Program-made: the position numbers and the translations under genes | Shown here: positions 53,348-62,071 of the stretch, piece by piece | Position numbering within the stretch: position 1 is the stretch's first letter | How the letters are laid out: each line of letters starts with the position of its first letter | From: JACJXF01 sp964404825 | GTDB taxonomy: Bacteria > Bacteroidota > Bacteroidia > Bacteroidales > GCA-2748055 | Length of the DNA stretch: 64,000 nucleotides | Direction: 5' to 3' | Assembly: GCA_964404825.1 (NCBI GenBank) | Contig: CAYOLQ010000006.1 | Coordinates: 5,940 to 69,939 of the forward strand | Notes under the pieces: generated by a model | Databases searched by the model: none | The model's input: the letters and a program-made list of their open reading frames with translations, nothing else | What the model was told of the DNA's origin: nothing

Positions 53348-54691
53348 ATGACTCCAAAAAATGTAATTATTATTGGCGCTGCAGGACGCGATTTTCACAA
53401 TTTCAATACGTATTTCAGAGATAATGATCAATATAATGTTGTTGCTTTTACAGCTGCTCAGATTCCGGATATTGACGGTAGAAAATATCCGGCAGAACTT
53501 GGAGGCAGACTTTATCCGAAGGGTATTCCAATTTTTGCAGAATCTGATCTCCCTAAACTGATTCATGATCTTAAGGTTGACGATTGTGTTTTTTCATATA
53601 GCGATGTCCCATATAACCGTGTTATGGGAGTCAGCGCAATTGTTAATGCTGCCGGAGCAAATTTTGTTTTGTTAGGTACAAGGGATACTCAGATAAAGAG
53701 CACAAAACCGGTAATTGCTGTCGGAGCAGTGAGAACAGGATGCGGGAAAAGTCAGACCTCAAGGAGGATTATCGAAATCCTGATGGAAAAAGGTCTGAAA
53801 GTAGTAGCCATCCGTCATCCCATGCCCTACGGCGATCTGAATGCGCAGAAAGTGCAGCGTTTCGCGGTTCTTTCTGACCTTGAAAAGCACAAATGCACCG
53901 TTGAAGAAATGGAGGAATATGAACCTCATGTGGTGAGAGGAAATGTAATATACGCCGGAGTTGATTATGAAGCAATTCTGAGAGCCGCAGAAAATGATCC
54001 TTCAGGTTGTGATGTTATTCTCTGGGATGGGGGAAATAACGACTTCCCGTTTTATAAGTCCGATCTTACAGTAACGGTTACTGACCCGCATCGTCCGGGA
54101 AATGAATTGTCTTATTATCCCGGGGAAGTAACTCTTCGTATTGCAGACGTGGTTGTTATAAATAAAATTGACAGTGCTGATCCTGCTTCAATTCAAATAG
54201 TCAGGGAAAGTATTGAAAAGGTAAATCCGAAAGCAATTGTAATCGATGGAGCATCTCCAATTTCAGTAGATGATCCCTCCCTTATAAGAGGAAAGAGAGT
54301 GCTTGTTGTTGAAGACGGACCAACCCTTACTCATGGTGAAATGAAACTTGGGGCAGGCATTGTTGCAGCCCGTAAATTCGGAGCCTCTGAAATGGTTGAT
54401 CCCAGACCTTTTACTGTTGGGAAATTATCTGAAACTTTCCGTATTTATCCGAATATCGGGTCTTTATTACCTGCAATGGGTTACGGTAAAGAGCAATTAA
54501 AAGATCTTGAAACAACAATTAATAATACGGATTGTGATTCTGTTATTATTGCCACACCGATTGATCTTAACAGAATTATAAAGATTAAAAAGCCGAATAC
54601 CAGGGTTTATTATGATCTGCAGGAAATTGGAAAGCCGGATTTGACGGATATACTTGATGATTTTGTAGGGAAGGCGGGATTGAAAAGGTAA
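53348..54691 (+). CDS. Cyclic 2,3-diphosphoglycerate synthetase-like GTPase
   Basis: This 447-residue protein has an N-terminal Rossmann-like part (NVIIIGAAGRDFHNFNTYFR) and a P-loop domain (G126AVRTGCGKSQTSR139). Further motifs are ILWDGGNNDFPFYKSDLTV, VVINKIDSADPASIQ and VLVVEDGPTLTHGEMKLGAG. These match the family named after the archaeal cyclic 2,3-diphosphoglycerate synthetase, often annotated as GTPase in bacteria. Whether the bacterial enzyme makes that compound is unknown. It is a single gene, with its own promoter and a strong terminator 60 bases after the stop. Confidence 0.8.
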   Translation: MTPKNVIIIGAAGRDFHNFNTYFRDNDQYNVVAFTAAQIPDIDGRKYPAELGGRLYPKGIPIFAESDLPKLIHDLKVDDCVFSYSDVPYNRVMGVSAIVNAAGANFVLLGTRDTQIKSTKPVIAVGAVRTGCGKSQTSRRIIEILMEKGLKVVAIRHPMPYGDLNAQKVQRFAVLSDLEKHKCTVEEMEEYEPHVVRGNVIYAGVDYEAILRAAENDPSGCDVILWDGGNNDFPFYKSDLTVTVTDPHRPGNELSYYPGEVTLRIADVVVINKIDSADPASIQIVRESIEKVNPKAIVIDGASPISVDDPSLIRGKRVLVVEDGPTLTHGEMKLGAGIVAARKFGASEMVDPRPFTVGKLSETFRIYPNIGSLLPAMGYGKEQLKDLETTINNTDCDSVIIATPIDLNRIIKIKKPNTRVYYDLQEIGKPDLTDILDDFVGKAGLKR

Positions 54692-54726
54692 CGAGGTAAC
54701 GAGGTAACGGGGTGAAGGGGTGACGG
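54687..54726. repeat. Degenerate 8-base tandem repeat
   Basis: Five copies of GGTAACGA/GGTGACGG in tandem begin on the stop codon of the preceding gene (GGTAACGA twice, GGTAACGG, GGTGAAGG, GGTGACGG), with a decayed tail. It looks like replication slippage and carries no gene. Confidence 0.7.
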
Positions 54727-54754
54727 GCGATGTTACTGGGTGACGAGAAATAGA

Positions 54755-54789
54755 AAAAGAGAGTTGTCACAGCAAGACAACTCTCTTTT
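54755..54789 (+). terminator. Strong intrinsic terminator
   Basis: A perfect 14-base stem, AAAAGAGAGTTGTC pairing with GACAACTCTCTTTT around a 7-base loop (ACAGCAA), ends in a T-run. It should stop transcription of the cDPGS-like gene and could work in both directions. Confidence 0.85.
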
Positions 54790-55170
54790 ATTTGAATTAA
54801 GAACAAATGAACGATATCATCCTCTAAACTCAAGCAGTAAAACATCGTCATTCAACAACTGTATTCAACTTCACGGCGACATCAGACTATCACTATCCAA
54901 TCGTTCATTTGCTGTTAAACAATGGAAACTGTTTTTGGTTTACTTTTTTGGCCTAAAGGTTAAACAAATTTATAGCTGTAACGAATACTTTTACACATAA
55001 ATAATCTGGAATTACCCATATCCATTGTGTTTCAGAAAGGATTTCTAAATAAGCTCTTAATAGAACTCATTTCTTATTGAACACAGAAAAGTATTAATTT
55101 ACATATACATTTGAGAATAATATTTTTCCCTGTTCACTAAAACATCCCGGTTACTTAATTATCCCCGGCT
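54790..55170. other. Intergenic spacer after the terminator
   Basis: These 381 AT-rich bases hold no coding frame with a plausible start, and no RNA gene is recognised. The right end should hold the promoter of the small membrane protein that follows. Confidence 0.4.
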
Positions 55171-55419
55171 ATGAGAGTTTATTGGTTTACGGTCTTTATT
55201 ATTATTCTCAATGTTCCATTTGGTTATTGGAGGCACCGTGTTAAAAAATTCAGTATTTCCTGGATTTTGGCAATTCATATACCGGTAATCTTACTGATTT
55301 CAGCAAGGTTTATTTTTCATATTCCCTTTCAATTCATAGTATTACCATTTACTCTGATTGCATTTTTTCTGGGGCAGTATCTCGGGGGAAGATTATTTCG
55401 TATAGCTACCGACAAGTGA
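55171..55419 (+). CDS. Small conserved-looking inner membrane protein
   Basis: This is an 82-residue protein with three hydrophobic segments (WFTVFIIILNVPFGYW, ISWILAIHIPVILLISARFI, FIVLPFTLIAFFLGQYLGGR) and a basic loop between the first two (RHRVKKFS). The pattern NVPFGYWR...KKFS..W recurs in unannotated small proteins of Bacteroidetes, as I recall. It faces the pgi gene tail to tail, 26 bases away. Function unknown. Confidence 0.55.
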   Translation: MRVYWFTVFIIILNVPFGYWRHRVKKFSISWILAIHIPVILLISARFIFHIPFQFIVLPFTLIAFFLGQYLGGRLFRIATDK

Positions 55420-55445
55420 TGAACGCATCGGTTCATAATACCTTG

Positions 55446-56795
55446 TTACCCTTTTACTCTGACCTTAATTTTCTTTGTTTCCTCTTCAAACCCGGGTTTC
55501 TCAAGTAATGCAAACATATTTTTCTTATATGCTTCCACCCCGGGCTGATTAAATGGATTTACTCCGAGAAGGTACCCGCTTATACCGCATGCTATTTCAA
55601 AGAAATATACCAACTGACCAAGGTTGTATTCAGAGATTTTATCGATCGTAATACGGATATTTGGAACTCCGCCGTCTACATGGGCAAGCATGGTCCCAAG
55701 CTCAGCCATTTTATTAACCTCGTCAATTCTTTTTCCGGCTATATAATTGAGCTGGTCGAAATCGTCTTTGTCTGAGGGGATTATGAGTTTCGTATCAGGA
55801 TTTTCAACAGAAATAACGGTTTCGAAGATATGACGTTCTCCATCCTGAATGTATTGTCCCATAGAATGCAGATCGGCTGTGAAATTTACACTTGCCGGGA
55901 AAATACCTTTACCGTCTTTGCCTTCACTTTCCCCGTACAACTGTTTCCACCATTCTGAAAAATAAAGAAGTTTATTATTGAAATTAGCCAGAATTTCCAC
56001 TTTTTTCCCTTTACGGTACAGGGCATCCCTTGTTGCCGCATAGATGGCTGCAGGGTTTTTACTGAAAGGGATTTCAGGTGAGGTGGATTTTTCCATTGCA
56101 ATCGCACCGGATATGAACTCACGGATATTGAAACCGGCAACTGCAATTGGGATAAGCCCTACAGGTGTAAGTACCGAAAATCGACCGCCAATGTCATCTG
56201 AAATAATAAAGGATTTGTACCCTTCTTTATCAGCCATTTTTCGGAGAGCACCTTTAGCCTCATCAGTTATTGCAATGATTCTGTTTTTTGCTGTTTCTTT
56301 TCCTTCTTTTTTCTCGAGATGAGTTTTCAGAATACGGAAAGCCAGGGCAGGCTCTGTGGTTGTTCCGCTTTTTGATATAACGGCGATTCCGTATTTCTTT
56401 TTATCAAGGATTTCAAGAAGTTCTGTAATGTAATCCTCACCGATATTCTGACCGGCAAAGATTATCTGAGGGTTTCCTTTTTGTTGATCCATCCACACAA
56501 AATTATTGCTCAGAGCATCAATTATTGCTTTGGCACCCAGATACGAACCACCAATACCAACAACCACAAGAATGTCAATATTCTTTCTTAAGGTTTCAGC
56601 AGTTTTTTCTATATCGGATATAAGTGCGGCCGGTAAAGTTGATGGAAGGTCGAGCCATCCCAGAAAATCATTGCCTTCACCGGATTTTTGGTATAATTTT
56701 TTTAGTTGCTCCTTAACTTTTGGCTCCGAAGAATTAACAGATGATTCGGTAACAAATCCATATACTTTCGAAATGTCTAATTTTAAATTGCTCAT
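55446..56795 (-). CDS. pgi: Glucose-6-phosphate isomerase
   Basis: I start at the ATG at 56795 (MSNLKLDISKVYGFVTESSV), five bases from the N gap. The longer open frame merely reads through the gap. The 449 residues have VVVGIGGSYLGAKAIIDALS, the sugar-phosphate motif ISKSGTTTEPALAFRILK, GGRFSVLTPVGLIPIAVAGF and GQLVYFFEIACGISGYLLGV. This is the bacterial short form of the enzyme interconverting glucose-6-P and fructose-6-P. Its upstream region is lost in the gap, so promoter and operon status cannot be judged. Confidence 0.95.
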   Translation of the reverse strand: MSNLKLDISKVYGFVTESSVNSSEPKVKEQLKKLYQKSGEGNDFLGWLDLPSTLPAALISDIEKTAETLRKNIDILVVVGIGGSYLGAKAIIDALSNNFVWMDQQKGNPQIIFAGQNIGEDYITELLEILDKKKYGIAVISKSGTTTEPALAFRILKTHLEKKEGKETAKNRIIAITDEAKGALRKMADKEGYKSFIISDDIGGRFSVLTPVGLIPIAVAGFNIREFISGAIAMEKSTSPEIPFSKNPAAIYAATRDALYRKGKKVEILANFNNKLLYFSEWWKQLYGESEGKDGKGIFPASVNFTADLHSMGQYIQDGERHIFETVISVENPDTKLIIPSDKDDFDQLNYIAGKRIDEVNKMAELGTMLAHVDGGVPNIRITIDKISEYNLGQLVYFFEIACGISGYLLGVNPFNQPGVEAYKKNMFALLEKPGFEEETKKIKVRVKG

Positions 56796-56799
56796 TTTT

Positions 56800-56899
56800 N
56801 NNNNNNNNNNNNNNNNNNNNNNNNNNNNNNNNNNNNNNNNNNNNNNNNNNNNNNNNNNNNNNNNNNNNNNNNNNNNNNNNNNNNNNNNNNNNNNNNNNN
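56800..56899. other. Assembly gap (100 N)
   Basis: One hundred N bases, the conventional size for a gap of unknown length. It hides the pgi upstream region and the 3' end of the DUF6340-type gene. Open frames that cross it are artefacts. Confidence 0.95.
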
Positions 56900-57834
56900 T
56901 CATTAATTCTTTCACCAATAATATAGGAATAATTCCGGGATCCTTTGTTATTATATTTTCCCCACGCAGCAGTTGCCCATTTTTTGGCTTCGGGCAGATC
57001 CCCCTTAATTTCATAAATTACTGCCAGATTGTGTGCTGCTCTGCCTTTAACTTTTCGTTTATTCGATTCCATAGCCGAGGTGAGCAGTTCAATAGCTGAA
57101 GTCCAGTCATTGGCTTCCATCATTCTTGCTCCTGCTCTAAGATCCTGATTGCGTTTGCCTTTTCTGTAATATTCTCTTACAATTGTGAACCACGACGGAG
57201 CAATCCTTTGTCCGTACATATATCCGGCATCGTAACTCACTCTCCTGATTGCCTTGGTTTTTTCAACAGCCCTGTTAATAGCTCCGGCAACCGAATTCAC
57301 CTGCCCTCCCCAAACCATCTCATGTCTGAACTGATTCTGGTCAAAAATTTCCTGTTGTGCAGGGTCGTAGAACCTGAAACCTACAGACACAAATACCATG
57401 CTTGTCGGAATAATGTAATCGCTGTCGAATAATTCAAGACTTATAATTGCATCTACCTTGAATTCATCGCACAGAGCAGAAATCTCAGTCCAGGTTAAAA
57501 CTGCAGGAAATTCATTGGATTTGCCTTCTTTCTGAAGAATTTTTTCTGTTCTTACAACTTCAAAACGCTCTGAATAAAGAAGCATTTCAATTAAACCATC
57601 AATAGCATACTGGGAAGCAATTTTATCTTCACCAAAAAGCTCACCGGTAAGCCCTTCTTCAATAATATTGCGTGAATCCTTTGACTGGACAGAACGGTCA
57701 ATAATTGCAACAGAACGTATATGATCAGGTACATCAATAAATGAAGGTCTTTTTGCCTGAAAGCGAATATCAGCTGCATAGCTGCCTGTAATCGCTGATA
57801 AAAAAATAACTAAAAGAAGTATTAATTTTCTCAT
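56900..57834 (-). CDS. DUF6340-type secreted protein (3' end in gap)
   Basis: Starting at the ATG at 57834, 311 residues are visible before the gap. Residues 1-20 are a signal peptide (MRKLILLLVIFLSAITGSYA). The body (FIDVPDHIRSVAIIDRSVQS, IDGLIEMLLYSERFEVVRTE) has the form of Bacteroidetes DUF6340 proteins, and the C-terminal part is TPR-like (MEANDWTSAIELLTSAMESN, AAHNLAVIYEIKGDLPEAKK). The true stop codon lies within the N gap, probably soon after. Function unknown; a periplasmic or outer-membrane-associated role is likely. Confidence 0.65.
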
Positions 57835-57853
57835 AATTTTAGTTTTAAAAAAA

Positions 57854-57861
57854 CAAAACTA
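57854..57861 (-). promoter_or_regulatory. -7 element for the DUF6340-type gene
   Basis: The minus strand reads TAGTTTTG, a perfect TAnnTTTG match 19 bases before the ATG. I find no well-spaced -33 element. Confidence 0.4.
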
Positions 57862-57870
57862 CAAATTAGA

Positions 57871-57887
57871 TGCCATTATTCATGGCA
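57871..57887. promoter_or_regulatory. Palindrome in the divergent promoter region
   Basis: TGCCAT, TATTC, ATGGCA: a perfect 6-base inverted repeat with a 5-base centre, 9 bases upstream of the minus-strand -7 element and between two divergent genes. It is a candidate operator of unknown regulator. Confidence 0.35.
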
Positions 57888-57915
57888 TACAATCAATAAA
57901 ATATAGTTTTCCTTA

Positions 57916-57923
57916 TATATTTG
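57916..57923 (+). promoter_or_regulatory. -7 element for the acyltransferase gene
   Basis: TATATTTG matches TAnnTTTG, 25 bases before the ATG of the acyltransferase. No clear -33 element is seen. Confidence 0.4.
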
Positions 57924-57948
57924 TGTTAATTGTAACTAACATCGCATA

Positions 57949-58770
57949 ATGGAAGAAGTTATTAAAACAATAAACATTGAAGAAGCTTTCAGAAGCAGTA
58001 AATCCGGCATGGTGAGGTCTCTTCCTGGGTTTGTAATCAGGGTTATAGAAAAGCTCATTTACCAGGATGAAATGAATGCTTCAATTCACAGAAGCAGGCA
58101 TTTAACGGGAGTGCCTTTTGTTAATGGTATCCTGGAAGGATGGAATGTGAATGTAGTTGTTGAGGGAAGCGAAAATGTACCCAAAACCGGAAAATTTGTT
58201 TTCGTGGCCAACCACCCGCAGGGAGGAATTGATGCCTTGTCATTTTTAAGCACAATATACCGATTCTTTCCCGATGTAATTTCTCCTTCTAATGAGCTGT
58301 TTAACTATATACCACATTTGCATCCTGTTATCCTTGGCGTCAATGTATTCGGCGCAAACACAAAAGAAACAGCAGCAAAACTTAACCAGCTATTTGAATC
58401 CGATTCACAGGTTATGATTTTTCCGGCCGGGGAGGTATCCAGAAGAAAAAGCGGAGTTATTTCGGACCCTGACTGGCAGAAAACGTTTATCACTAAATCT
58501 GTTCAGTATAAAAGGGACGTAATACCGGTATATATTACCGCAAGAAACTCCAACCTTTTCTATTTTATTGCAAACCTGCGAAAGTGTTTGGGAATAAAAA
58601 TGTACATCGAAACCATTCTCCTTCCCCGTGAAATGATGAAGCAGAGAAATTCTTCAATAAAATTTTCTATAGGAAAGCCAATACCATGGCAGACCTTTAC
58701 CAGGGAAAAATCACAAAACGAGTGGGCGGGGTATGTACGGGATACTGTTTATAGAATTTCACAGCCATGA
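57949..58770 (+). CDS. PlsC-like lysophospholipid acyltransferase
   Basis: This 273-residue protein has FVANHPQGGIDALSFLS (catalytic His89, Asp95; an H-x5-D spacing seen in the ornithine/glycine-lipid branch, against H-x4-D in PlsC). MIFPAGEVSRRKSG is the phosphate-binding motif III, and VIPVYITARNSNLFY is motif IV. It should acylate a lyso-lipid at the inner membrane. In Bacteroides a related enzyme acts in glycine-lipid synthesis with a neighbouring N-acyltransferase, but no such partner is encoded here. The lipid substrate is therefore open. Confidence 0.82.
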   Translation: MEEVIKTINIEEAFRSSKSGMVRSLPGFVIRVIEKLIYQDEMNASIHRSRHLTGVPFVNGILEGWNVNVVVEGSENVPKTGKFVFVANHPQGGIDALSFLSTIYRFFPDVISPSNELFNYIPHLHPVILGVNVFGANTKETAAKLNQLFESDSQVMIFPAGEVSRRKSGVISDPDWQKTFITKSVQYKRDVIPVYITARNSNLFYFIANLRKCLGIKMYIETILLPREMMKQRNSSIKFSIGKPIPWQTFTREKSQNEWAGYVRDTVYRISQP

Positions 58771-58846
58771 TTTTTTTGGTGTATCTTACTGATAATATAA
58801 ATGGAAAATTATTTCGCGGGTTGAATGCATTGAAAAGGTTTTCCTG

Positions 58847-59854
58847 ATGTTTAATAAATATGAATTACCTTTAAATATGAAGTTGAAACTATACAATCCG
58901 GAACTGTTTCAGGGTAGTCTGAATAGGAAAAACTACTTTGAAGGCTGGTATTTTAAGCATGTATCAAAAGATCAGAATCATGTTTATTCCTTTATTCCGG
59001 GTGTTTCACTGAACGGCAAAAATCCACACGCATTTATACAGGTTATTAACGGGATCTCGGGTAAAACGGAATACATAACATATTCACCGGATCAGTTTTC
59101 ATGGGACAAAAATAAGTTGTTTATCAGAGTCGGAGATTCTGTATTCACCGAAAACAGCGTTGATCTGTCTATTCAAAATGAAAATATTGAAGTGTCGGGA
59201 CACCTGGATTATTCCAAAAATATCAGATATCCGAAAAGTCTGTTCTCTCCCGGAATCATGGGATGGTATTCGTTTATCCCGTTTATGGAATGCAAGCACG
59301 GAATTGTTTCTGTAAACCATGAAATTAGTGGCGAATTGGTTATTAATCATAAAACGTTAGACTTCAGTAAGGGAAAGGGATATATAGAAAAAGACTGGGG
59401 AACATCATTTCCTGAAGCCTGGATATGGATTCAGGGAAATAGTTTCACAAATCAGAATACTTCTTTTCAGTTTTCGGTAGCGAAAATTCCCTGGCTTGGG
59501 AAATTTTTTATAGGCTTTATTTCTTTCCTTTATTTTAAAGGTGAGTTTTACCTTTTCTCCACATATAATAAATCAAAAATTCTTGAAATAAGTCACAGCC
59601 CGGAATCAATTACTATCCGATTGAAAAACCGGAGATTTATTCTCAGAATCAAGGCTGTAAAAAACACATTCGGCGAACTTATTGCACCGGTTTCGGGTGA
59701 TATGTCGCGCAGAATAAAAGAAAGCATCGATTCTGAAGTAAGTATTGAACTGTACGACCTGAAAGAGAACCTGTTGTATAAAGACTCAAGTAATAGGGCA
59801 GGGCTCGAAATCATCGAAAAAATATTTGATTTTTTACCTGAAAGTAAGTTTTAA
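58847..59854 (+). CDS. Tocopherol cyclase-like protein
   Basis: This 335-residue protein has no signal peptide. KNYFEGWYFKHVSKDQNHVY near the N-terminus, SPGIMGWYSFIPFMECKHGI, and KGKGYIEKDWGTSFPEAWIW (about 180-200) followed by IQGN are strong motifs of the tocopherol cyclase (VTE1/SLR1737) family. That family cyclises quinols to chromanols in phototrophs. Bacterial relatives outside phototrophs have no proven reaction. An ATG at 58877 is an alternative start, right before the first conserved segment. It lies 76 bases after the acyltransferase and might share its transcript, which hints at membrane lipid metabolism. Confidence 0.75.
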   Translation: MFNKYELPLNMKLKLYNPELFQGSLNRKNYFEGWYFKHVSKDQNHVYSFIPGVSLNGKNPHAFIQVINGISGKTEYITYSPDQFSWDKNKLFIRVGDSVFTENSVDLSIQNENIEVSGHLDYSKNIRYPKSLFSPGIMGWYSFIPFMECKHGIVSVNHEISGELVINHKTLDFSKGKGYIEKDWGTSFPEAWIWIQGNSFTNQNTSFQFSVAKIPWLGKFFIGFISFLYFKGEFYLFSTYNKSKILEISHSPESITIRLKNRRFILRIKAVKNTFGELIAPVSGDMSRRIKESIDSEVSIELYDLKENLLYKDSSNRAGLEIIEKIFDFLPESKF

Positions 59855-59906
59855 GGGAGTAAAAATAATTACACAGTTATTTCCATTAATTGTAGCTGTA
59901 AGAACT

Positions 59907-60572
59907 TCAGGTGGGAAATGCCTGGTTTTTGGTTTTCTTTTTTGATCCCGGAGCAAAAAGTCCTGCCGGATTTGAGCCAATCATTGAGGATTCAAGTAAG
60001 AGGGGAGTAGCCCGTTCCAACGATTTTATCTGTGTTTTGTCGATTAGGGGGAAGTGTTTTACCTTATCGAGGTAGTAACCGATATCTTCCAGGTCATTTT
60101 CACTGGTTCTCCATTCCAGCATATTAAAGCGGGATAAATTATGGGGTAGTGAATAAGCACGCAGTGATTTATCACCTGAAGTGTTAAAATAGAAATCGAA
60201 ATAAGACATTGCAAGTTCTCTGAGGTTTCTGTAAACAGGTTCCCGGAAGCGAAGAGTTGTAAAATTCGACTTGGCAATAGCTCCCCAGAATCCTCTGCTA
60301 CGAAATACTGCAATAACATGGTCGTCATCATCATGCGCCTGAAGATCAAGGACAAGAGGTTTATGGCCCTGAAATTCAAGGCATGCAGCTGCAAAAAGGG
60401 CGCCTTCAAGACAATGGGCTCTTTTGTGTTCCAGAATGTAACGGGTAGACCGTGTTTCTTCGGTTGAATTATATTCGCATGTGTCGAGGAATTCCTGTAT
60501 TTTGAAAGGGGTATTAATTTTTTTAAGTTGTTCAATTTCTGAATTTGTCCAGGAAGATGTTGAAGTTTTCAT
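59907..60572 (-). CDS. Transglutaminase-like fold protein
   Basis: This is a 221-residue cytoplasmic protein. HKRAHCLEGALFAAACLEFQ with Cys54, then PLVLDLQAHDDDDHVIAVFR with His85, fits the Cys/His arrangement of transglutaminase-like cysteine hydrolases: helix-borne Cys, then a beta hairpin with His. Such proteins can be peptidases or amide hydrolases, or inactive. I do not recognise a closer family. The C-terminal basic tail (GSKKKTKN) is unusual. It precedes upp on the same strand with a 53-base gap. Confidence 0.5.
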   Translation of the reverse strand: MKTSTSSWTNSEIEQLKKINTPFKIQEFLDTCEYNSTEETRSTRYILEHKRAHCLEGALFAAACLEFQGHKPLVLDLQAHDDDDHVIAVFRSRGFWGAIAKSNFTTLRFREPVYRNLRELAMSYFDFYFNTSGDKSLRAYSLPHNLSRFNMLEWRTSENDLEDIGYYLDKVKHFPLIDKTQIKSLERATPLLLESSMIGSNPAGLFAPGSKKKTKNQAFPT

Positions 60573-60625
60573 TATGGAATAGTAAATGAATTAGATAATT
60601 TTTTCAGAGTTTATCTTGCTGATCC

Positions 60626-61246
60626 TTATTTAGTGCCGAAAAGTCTGTCACCCGCATCCCCGAGGCCGGGAACGATATAGCCCGATTCATTAAGTTTCTC
60701 ATCGAGAGCTGAGATATAAATACTTACATCGGGGTGATCCTGTTCAATTCTTTTTACTCCTTCAGGAGCGCCAACAACGCATACAAGTTTAATGGATTTT
60801 GCGCCGGCGTTTTTAACCTGACTTATTGCAGCGCTGGCGCTGCCGCCTGTTGCAAGCATGGGATCGAGTATCATCACCACTGCACGCGGCATATTTGACG
60901 GAAATTTAGCATAATAGCTCATTGGCTTAAGTGTTTCATGATCCCGGTATAATCCAATATGTCCGACTTTGGCAGTTGGAATTAAATTTGTAATTCCGTC
61001 AACCATACCAAGTCCCGCACGAAGTACCGGTACAAGTACAATATCCGATGCTAACTCAAAGGTTGAGGTGTAGCATATTGGTGTTTCAATTGTAACTTCC
61101 TTAAGCGGGAGATCACGCGTAATTTCATAGGCCATAAGACCTGCAATTTCATCCAGAGTTTCGCGGAAATCTTTTGTGCCTGTTTCTATCCGGCGCATCT
61201 GGGTTAATTTATGAGTGATCAGCGGGTGTGAAATGACAGTTAGCAT
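60626..61246 (-). CDS. upp: Uracil phosphoribosyltransferase
   Basis: This is a 206-residue enzyme of normal length. VISHPLITHKLTQMRRIETG at the start, VPVLRAGLGMVDGITNLIPT, the PRPP-binding motif MILDPMLATGGSASAAISQV and the uracil-binding end GYIVPGLGDAGDRLFGTK are diagnostic. It salvages uracil to UMP. It is upstream of the transglutaminase-like gene on the minus strand and divergent from the DUF2934 gene. Confidence 0.96.
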   Translation of the reverse strand: MLTVISHPLITHKLTQMRRIETGTKDFRETLDEIAGLMAYEITRDLPLKEVTIETPICYTSTFELASDIVLVPVLRAGLGMVDGITNLIPTAKVGHIGLYRDHETLKPMSYYAKFPSNMPRAVVMILDPMLATGGSASAAISQVKNAGAKSIKLVCVVGAPEGVKRIEQDHPDVSIYISALDEKLNESGYIVPGLGDAGDRLFGTK

Positions 61247-61413
61247 AGGTTTTCCGGGTTGTAATTAGCATATAAAGATAAGGGATTGTGAACCATGAAA
61301 AACCACTATTATGTGTTATTTTTCCTGATGTTAAAAAAATTGAAGAGCCTATCGTTGTATAATGTTTTAAAATACAGTATTTTTATTATGATTTTAATTG
61401 AATCTAAACCAAT

Positions 61414-61734
61414 ATGGTTATGGCAAAAAAAACTGTAAAAACTGAAGTTCCGGTAAAAGCAAAAAAATCTGTTACTGGTGCGAAAGTAGCTCCCGCTAAA
61501 AAAACTGCAACTGCAAAAAAGTCAGTTGATACTGAAGCAATACGCAAGAAAGCTGAAGAAATCTATTACGCAAGAGTTGCCCGTGGAGAGCATGGCTCTG
61601 CCGAAAGCGACTGGCATCTGGCTGAAAAACTATTAAAAACCGGCGGCAAAAAAGTTGTAGCAAAAAAACCGGTAGCCAAAAAGGAAGTAGCAAAAAAACC
61701 TGCAGCGAAAAAACCTGTAGCAAAAAAGAAATAG
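61414..61734 (+). CDS. DUF2934 protein with lysine/alanine-rich tails
   Basis: This 106-residue protein has a central DUF2934 helix pair (AIRKKAEEIYYARVARGEHG, then SAESDWHLAEKLL) flanked by histone H1-like tails of AKK, PVAKK and PAAKK repeats. Such tails bind DNA or RNA, so a nucleoid-associated role is plausible, but no function is proven for DUF2934. The inner ATG at 61420 (MAKKTVKTE) is an alternative start. Several lysine codons are AAA, giving a strongly A-rich plus strand. Monocistronic. Confidence 0.7.
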   Translation: MVMAKKTVKTEVPVKAKKSVTGAKVAPAKKTATAKKSVDTEAIRKKAEEIYYARVARGEHGSAESDWHLAEKLLKTGGKKVVAKKPVAKKEVAKKPAAKKPVAKKK

Positions 61735-62071
61735 GGAATCTTTCAAACCTATTTTCTGATTTTTTATTCTGATACTTTTATAATCCGATAGGCTGACTTT
61801 TTTTTAGTCAGCAGATATGTTTATTTGTGAAACTCAAATTTCAAATGCTGGTGCTTTGAAAATTGCAAGTAGAGCAGATCCTGCAGACAATGGTGTGGTA
61901 TTATGATAAATAATCTAAAAACTCTGTTGCCTGAGACGAATAATTAAGAGTTTCAGTTGTTGATACACTGCTGCATTTCAGCGGGGAGCTACATTCCGGA
62001 AGGTTATCCGATTTCCGGGCAGATAAAATTTTCGATCACACTCTTTCATATAATTCCTAATATTCTCTATT
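61735..62071. other. Intergenic spacer with a T-loop hairpin
   Basis: These 337 bases have no gene. At 61792-61812 GCTGAC and GTCAGC flank a 9-base loop made almost entirely of T, an odd hairpin that may act as a weak terminator for the DUF2934 gene. The rest shows no RNA gene or repeat. Confidence 0.4.

Noticed and set aside
55446..57014. 522-codon pgi frame reading through the N gap
   Set aside because: Codons in the N run are meaningless; the true pgi start is at 56795 with the standard N-terminus.
56734..57834. DUF6340-type frame extended through the N gap into pgi
   Set aside because: The part beyond the gap is in the pgi region in a different frame and lacks protein character.
61414..61734. 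A-rich repeated codons as a possible CRISPR-like or tandem DNA repeat
   Set aside because: The periodicity is explained by AKK/PVAKK codons of the lysine-rich protein; no spacers are present.
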